Assembly: GCA_963580245.1 (NCBI GenBank)
Contig: CAUZJO010000188.1
Location: 1-6,576 of the forward strand
Direction: 5' to 3'
DNA from: CAUZJO01 sp963580245
Lineage (GTDB): Bacteria > Sumerlaeota > Sumerlaeia > MVZB01
Length of the DNA: 6,576 nucleotides
In this document: piece by piece, positions 5,082-6,576 of the stretch
Numbering within the stretch: position 1 is the stretch's first letter
Layout of the letters: every line of letters starts with the position of its first letter
Notes under the pieces: model-generated
Seen by the model: only the letters and a program-made list of their open reading frames with translations
Database searches by the model: none
Told to the model about the DNA's origin: nothing
Position numbers and translations under genes: made by a program

Positions 5082-6277
5082 CTCGCCCGGGCTGGCGCCG
5101 CCGGCAAGGTTCGTGGAGCTGCTGTAGCCGTATTAGTTGGTACCATACAGATCGTATCGGCAAATGTGGTGTTATTGCCACTGCCGGTCCAACTCGGATC
5201 GGAGTCAAAATCGTACGGAGTGCCGTTGACAACCAAATCGTCGAAGTAGATCTCGCATGGATCGCCGCTGGGCAGGTTGTTAGCGAAAATGCCGAACATG
5301 TCGAAATCCGCGCCCTGCGCTTTGAAGCCGGTTTGGAGATTAATTGTCGCCATGTGTGTGCCATCGATCGACAACGTCACGGCTCCCTTGTTGCCGTTGG
5401 CCGACGGGTCGTACTGGAGATCGAAGGTGTGGGCCACGTCGTCCTCGTTGATTTGGAGATCGACCCTCGCGCGATCGGCAACGCCATGGCCCGTCCCAGA
5501 TTGTACAAAGGGACTGGTATGATCGGGAAACCTGGCTCCCGGAAACCCCATCCCGACAAAGTCAGAGGGTTGCCAGCCCTGGAAGCCGCTGTTAAACCAA
5601 CCGAACCAAAGCCAGCTTTGCTCGGTATACCCGCCATTGTTATAGACGTCTTTCACGAAGAACCTGCCGGTGCAGGTCAGCGTGTCGTCAAAGTCCTGGG
5701 TCACCGACACCCCGTAAAAGGCCGGGGTGGTCGAGGACACGATTGTTCCGCCGATTTCACCGGTGGAGGCGCCGCCGGCAAAGTTGGAGATCTCATATCC
5801 GAAATCCTGCGTGACGGGCTGAAATGCATAATCGATATTGTTGTGGTAGCCCGTCCACCCGGGACCGGAGTCGGAATACTCAATGACCACATTATCGAGC
5901 ATGGCGATTCCAGGTTGGTCCGGCGGCGGATCAAAACGAAGGGCGTTGGCGAACACGAAATAGTAGGACGCATCGTTGCTTTCGGTGGTCGTGCCGTCGG
6001 TTAATTCGACCCAATCGGCTCCGCCATGATAATAAAACGTCGCACCCGCCGTCAGGCCGAGAGTAATTCGCAGGCTGATCCATTCATCGTCGTTCACCAA
6101 ACCCGGAATCGCAGGCGCCCATTCCTCTTCCTTGGTCGTCCAGGCCAAGGGATAAAGATCGTTCGAACCCGGACAGCACGTATTGAATAGATACGTCACG
6201 TTCTCGTAAGAAGGCGGGTCGCTCGACGAACCGACCATATTCATCGCCGAGGTATTATGCCGCATATCGAACGTCAC
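4829..6277 (-). CDS. Upstream ORF of the broken repeat protein (N-terminal region and unit A)
   Basis: The start is a GTG at 6277-6275 with a good AAGGAG five bases upstream (6283-6288). Of the 482 encoded residues about 382 are authentic: an N-terminal module (VTFDMRHNTSA to NVVIEYSD), unit A, and the beginning of unit B to ICMVPTN. The remaining 100 residues are out-of-frame, rich in Arg, Pro, Ser and Thr, and antisense-like in character. The authentic part is acidic and rich in Gly, Asn, Asp and aromatic residues, with two cysteines in the CCPGSND segment. That suggests an exported or surface protein, yet there is no signal peptide. The sequence upstream in the same frame (GADGKT...LEKGVQ, 6325-6278) also looks coding and is closed by a TGA at 6328-6326, so the original N-terminus may have been lost. 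Function unknown. Confidence 0.65.
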   Translation of the reverse strand: MTFDMRHNTSAMNMVGSSSDPPSYENVTYLFNTCCPGSNDLYPLAWTTKEEEWAPAIPGLVNDDEWISLRITLGLTAGATFYYHGGADWVELTDGTTTESNDASYYFVFANALRFDPPPDQPGIAMLDNVVIEYSDSGPGWTGYHNNIDYAFQPVTQDFGYEISNFAGGASTGEIGGTIVSSTTPAFYGVSVTQDFDDTLTCTGRFFVKDVYNNGGYTEQSWLWFGWFNSGFQGWQPSDFVGMGFPGARFPDHTSPFVQSGTGHGVADRARVDLQINEDDVAHTFDLQYDPSANGNKGAVTLSIDGTHMATINLQTGFKAQGADFDMFGIFANNLPSGDPCEIYFDDLVVNGTPYDFDSDPSWTGSGNNTTFADTICMVPTNTATAAPRTLPAAPARARWAESGGMCITRMTALKAITPTPISGRSGLTKPWRPRARYRLRNGPSTRGFTLDGSIQARRHGRPRISRGFTWTASPTTADSSS

Positions 6278-6279
6278 TT

Positions 6280-6426
6280 GAACTCCTTTTTCCAGAGCGC
6301 GCCCTCTGGTTTTTCCATCAGCTCCTCAAAGATGAAACGCACCTACGCCTCATCGCGGCGGCGTTTGGCGTGCTGCTTTGGCTGGCGGGGAGGGCGCTGC
6401 GCTACATTCTGTTCAGAGTCGGTTAG
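6280..6426 (+). pseudogene. Fragment resembling the C-terminal half of a YjeT/DUF2065-type small membrane protein
   Basis: The + strand frame ending at the TAG at 6424-6426 reads ELLFPERALWFFHQLLK, then DETHLRLIAAAFGVLLWLAG and RALRYILFRVG. E. coli YjeT has LYPKAWKKMISAMTNLP, then DNILRRFGGGLVVAGVVVYY and MLRKTIG: the same pattern of LxP, amphipathic helix, short acid turn, one hydrophobic helix and basic tail. No ATG or GTG and no N-terminal membrane helix is found upstream; instead the frame runs antisense into the repeat protein. I therefore read it as a truncated gene end at a rearrangement junction. A chance resemblance of a short hydrophobic frame cannot be excluded. Confidence 0.35.
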
Positions 6427-6576
6427 GGAATCCGGCTCAACCGCTCTACCCGACATTTCCCATTTTGCTAACCAAACCGTTCGATCCTCCAAATCTTTGA
6501 GTGGATCAGCCCACCGTGCCTGGCCAAAGGCAAGGGATTTGAGCATGGATTCTGGCCGAAGAAGCTCTTTTGAGTT
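6343..6576 (-). CDS. C-terminal part of an unidentified protein, cut by the right edge
   Basis: The minus frame is open from the right edge (KELLRPES, then an ATG at 6546 that need not be the start) to the TAG at 6345-6343. The first part (LKSLAFGQARWADPLKDLED, then RTVWLAKWEMSGRAVEP) looks like a normal globular protein. The last 20 or so residues (QRPPRQPKQHAKRRRDEA) are Pro/Arg/Lys-rich and lie exactly antisense to the hydrophobic YjeT-like fragment, so they are probably read-through beyond the original end. I do not recognise the family. The same frame continues after the TAG as a 22-codon GTG ORF (6342-6274) that would overlap the repeat-protein start by GTGA; I do not think it is a gene. 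Confidence 0.35.
   Translation of the reverse strand, partial: NSKELLRPESMLKSLAFGQARWADPLKDLEDRTVWLAKWEMSGRAVEPDSLTDSEQNVAQRPPRQPKQHAKRRRDEA

Larger units (their letters stand above)
4509..6277 (-). pseudogene. Disrupted gene for a tandem beta-rich repeat protein (reconstructed span)
   Basis: Two adjacent minus-strand ORFs and a short downstream piece are parts of one former gene. About 210-residue homologous units recur. Unit A has WTGYHNNIDYAF, then DFGYEISNFAGGASTGEIGG, FGWFN, and FGIFANN...EIYFDDL. Unit B has WTGSGNNTTFAD, then YGYSSSTNLAGGASPGEMGG, FGWFN, and FGVFNKQN-stop-NGKENYVYFDDL. Unit B switches frame at about 5132-5140, where one extra base would restore it (PTN then YGY). It then meets a TAA at 4601-4599, after which the same frame continues with YVYFDDLNYT, where unit A has EIYFDDLVVN, and ends at the TAA at 4511-4509. 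Reconstructed length is about 589 residues. Repairing both lesions restores the repeat, so this is decay, sequencing error or recoding. I do not recognise a named domain; a concanavalin/LamG-like beta sandwich is a guess. Confidence 0.7.

Noticed and set aside
4470..5249. 259-codon plus-strand frame opposite the repeat protein
   Set aside because: The minus strand shows two homologous repeat units here, whereas the plus-strand product has no recognisable motif and is a complement-frame artefact.
5333..6004. 223-codon plus-strand frame opposite unit A
   Set aside because: Antisense shadow of the repeat protein; no start context or motif supports it.
6274..6342. 22-codon GTG ORF overlapping the repeat-protein start by GTGA
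   Set aside because: It begins directly after the TAG of the partial right-hand ORF in the same frame and lies antisense to the YjeT-like fragment; most likely read-through debris.
1..6576. CRISPR arrays, tRNA or rRNA genes, retron or other known defence systems
   Set aside because: No regularly spaced repeats, no cloverleaf-like sequences, and no reverse transcriptase or nuclease motifs were seen on either strand.

Overview
The window looks like a bacterial accessory or chromosomal segment of moderately high GC. It holds a DNA-damage-tolerance cassette, a metal-dependent amidohydrolase, a decaying repeat protein and two insertion-sequence relics. The taxon cannot be fixed from sequence alone. 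The umuDC + SRAP set, the 442-residue amidohydrolase and the beta-rich tandem-repeat protein would suit a Gram-negative lineage such as the PVC group, Hydrogenedentota or the former Deltaproteobacteria. That placement is inference.

Layout. (1) 1-134: end of an unidentified ORF cut by the left edge. (2) About 138-320: frame-shifted relic of an IS630-type transposase. (3) 415-503: likely promoter and palindromic operator. (4) 504-2107: umuD and umuC on +, joined by an ATGA overlap. (5) 2070-2783: SRAP/YedK-type gene on -, convergent with umuC and overlapping its 3' end by 38 bases; its -10 box lies at 2807-2812. (6) About 2959-3134: relic of an IS1182-type transposase with a hairpin terminus, touching the stop codon of the next gene. 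(7) 3133-4461: intact amidohydrolase on -. (8) 4509-6277: one disrupted gene on - for a protein with tandem beta-rich repeats, broken by a frameshift near 5132-5140 and an in-frame TAA at 4599-4601. (9) 6274-6576: junction-like region with a + strand fragment resembling the C-terminal half of a YjeT/DUF2065 membrane protein, and an unidentified - strand ORF running off the right edge.

Function. UmuD and UmuC would form a Pol V-type translesion polymerase. The SRAP protein would shield abasic sites by a covalent DNA-protein link, so the three genes form a coherent damage-tolerance module. The most notable point is that this UmuD begins exactly at the residue exposed by RecA-stimulated self-cleavage in E. 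coli (M followed by the GFPSP motif). It has also lost both catalytic residues (Ser60 to Cys37, Lys97 to Arg74). It therefore looks like a gene encoding UmuD' directly, with no need for activation by cleavage. The right half is eroding: IS scars, broken reading frames and antisense gene fragments surround the intact amidohydrolase.
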